Source: Anaerolineales bacterium
GTDB taxonomy: Bacteria > Chloroflexota > Anaerolineae > Anaerolineales > Villigracilaceae
Assembly: GCA_025966435.1 (NCBI GenBank)
Contig: JAICRQ010000211.1
Span: 1 to 6,320, forward strand
Length of the DNA stretch: 6,320 nt
Direction of reading: 5' to 3'
The position numbers and the translations under genes are program-made. This document shows positions 5,586 to 6,320 of the stretch, piece after piece. Within the stretch, counting starts at the first letter, position 1; every line of letters begins with the position of its first letter. The notes under the pieces are model-generated. The model did not search any database. It worked only from the letters and a program-made list of their open reading frames with translations, and had not been told where the DNA came from.

Positions 5586-6320
5586 ATGCGGAAGATCATT
5601 TTTCTCCTTGTTTTATTTCTCGCCGCCGCGTTTGTATATCTCAGTTTTGGTGAACTGGAAAGCATAGTAGAAACTTTTCGATATGGAAATCTTTGGTTTC
5701 TCCTCCTCGCTACCCTGATTCAGTGTGCATGGTTTTTGATGATGGGTTTGGTCTATCGATCACTCTATCACGTGCTTGACCTGAACGAGAGTCTTCTGAG
5801 GCTCTCGTTGCTCTCTGCATCTGCCACGTTTGTCAACATTGTTGCGCCGACGATCGGCATGAGCGGCATGGCTTACTTTATCAGTCAGGCCGCGCGCAAT
5901 GGGAAACCGGTTGGCAAGGTGACGATTGTCAGCATGCTGGGGTTGTTTTTAGATTATGTAGCGTTTCTCGTTGTGCTGACACTGGGGTTAATTGTGCTCT
6001 TCCGCCGGAATGACCTCGGTCCAACTGAAATCGTAGCCTCCAGTGTTATGTTTGGGGTGGCTGCCGGGTTTGGTTTTTTACTCTATCTTGGCTCGCGTTC
6101 TGCAGATGCCCTGGGCAATGCGCTCGCACGGATGGCGGGCTTGGTCAATCGTATTGTGAATCCCTTTATTCATCGAGCCTATCTCAGTGAAGAACGTGCA
6201 TATCAATTTGCCCATGAGATGGCAGAAGATCTAAAGGCTTTGCCTGAAAAATATCACAGTCTCCTTGTACCATTTCTCTATTCCTTGGCAGCGAAAGCCC
6301 TGTTGATCTGCGTGTTGCTA
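5586..6320 (+). CDS. UPF0104 / lysylphosphatidylglycerol synthase TM-region family membrane protein (3' end cut)
   Basis: This is a polytopic membrane protein, open to the right edge (245 codons, no stop). Hydrophobic segments lie at about 3-20, 35-57, 74-98, 112-139, 150-169 and 226-245. The loop FVNIVAPTIGMSGMAYF (82-98), with N84, P88, G91 and G94, matches the conserved N-x-x-x-P-x-x-G-x-x-G pattern of the UPF0104 family. That family is the transmembrane flippase-like part of MprF/AglD2 proteins. Members are usually 300-350 residues, so about two or three helices are missing. The family is linked to lipid or lipid-linked precursor handling, but no specific substrate can be named here; no aminoacyl-transferase domain is visible. 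Alternative in-frame ATGs lie well inside the protein (M52, M53), so 5586 is the natural start. It is a new transcription unit after the terminator. Confidence 0.82.
   Translation, partial: MRKIIFLLVLFLAAAFVYLSFGELESIVETFRYGNLWFLLLATLIQCAWFLMMGLVYRSLYHVLDLNESLLRLSLLSASATFVNIVAPTIGMSGMAYFISQAARNGKPVGKVTIVSMLGLFLDYVAFLVVLTLGLIVLFRRNDLGPTEIVASSVMFGVAAGFGFLLYLGSRSADALGNALARMAGLVNRIVNPFIHRAYLSEERAYQFAHEMAEDLKALPEKYHSLLVPFLYSLAAKALLICVLL

Noticed and set aside
1..6320. Novel defence, mobile or biosynthetic system
   Set aside because: No transposase, integrase, toxin-antitoxin pair, tRNA, attachment site or unexplained conserved gene cluster is visible; all six genes belong to known housekeeping or envelope families.

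Overview
This 6.3 kb window looks like ordinary chromosomal DNA from a bacterium with moderate GC. My best guess is a member of the Chloroflexota (Anaerolineae-like). The guess rests on a lipoprotein with a long Pro/Thr-rich stalk, a MutL that carries its own endonuclease motif, start codons placed directly behind TATAAT boxes, and the mix of S41 protease, YugP-type protease and UPF0104 membrane protein. It is an inference from protein style, since no rRNA or other marker gene is present.

Layout. On the minus strand, 1538 down to the left edge holds mutL, open at the edge, so about 100 C-terminal codons are missing. A 38-bp divergent region (1539-1576) separates it from a plus-strand gene for a secreted alpha/beta-hydrolase lipoprotein (1577-2608). 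Next come a HAD-superfamily phosphatase resembling pyrimidine 5'-nucleotidases (2663-3295), a 146-bp AT-rich gap with a short palindrome, and an S41 C-terminal processing protease (best start 3442, stop 4755). A YugP-like membrane zinc metallopeptidase (4788-5486) follows 32 bp later. A 99-bp gap holds a repeat-like hairpin and an intrinsic terminator. A UPF0104/LPG-synthase-type integral membrane protein (5586 to the right edge, open) closes the window.

How the parts relate. The S41 protease and the YugP-like protease form the only clear two-gene operon; both are membrane-associated, so a shared role in envelope protein processing is plausible but unproven. The other genes appear to be separate transcription units: mutL for mismatch repair, the hydrolase outside the membrane, the phosphatase in the cytoplasm.

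The most striking signal is regulatory. On both strands I find four exact TATAAT hexamers by eye, and every one sits 6-9 bases upstream of a start codon that lacks a Shine-Dalgarno sequence. This predicts leaderless or nearly leaderless transcripts for four genes. The two protease genes have good Shine-Dalgarno sequences instead. I see no mobile element, CRISPR array, tRNA, rRNA or clearly novel multi-gene system.
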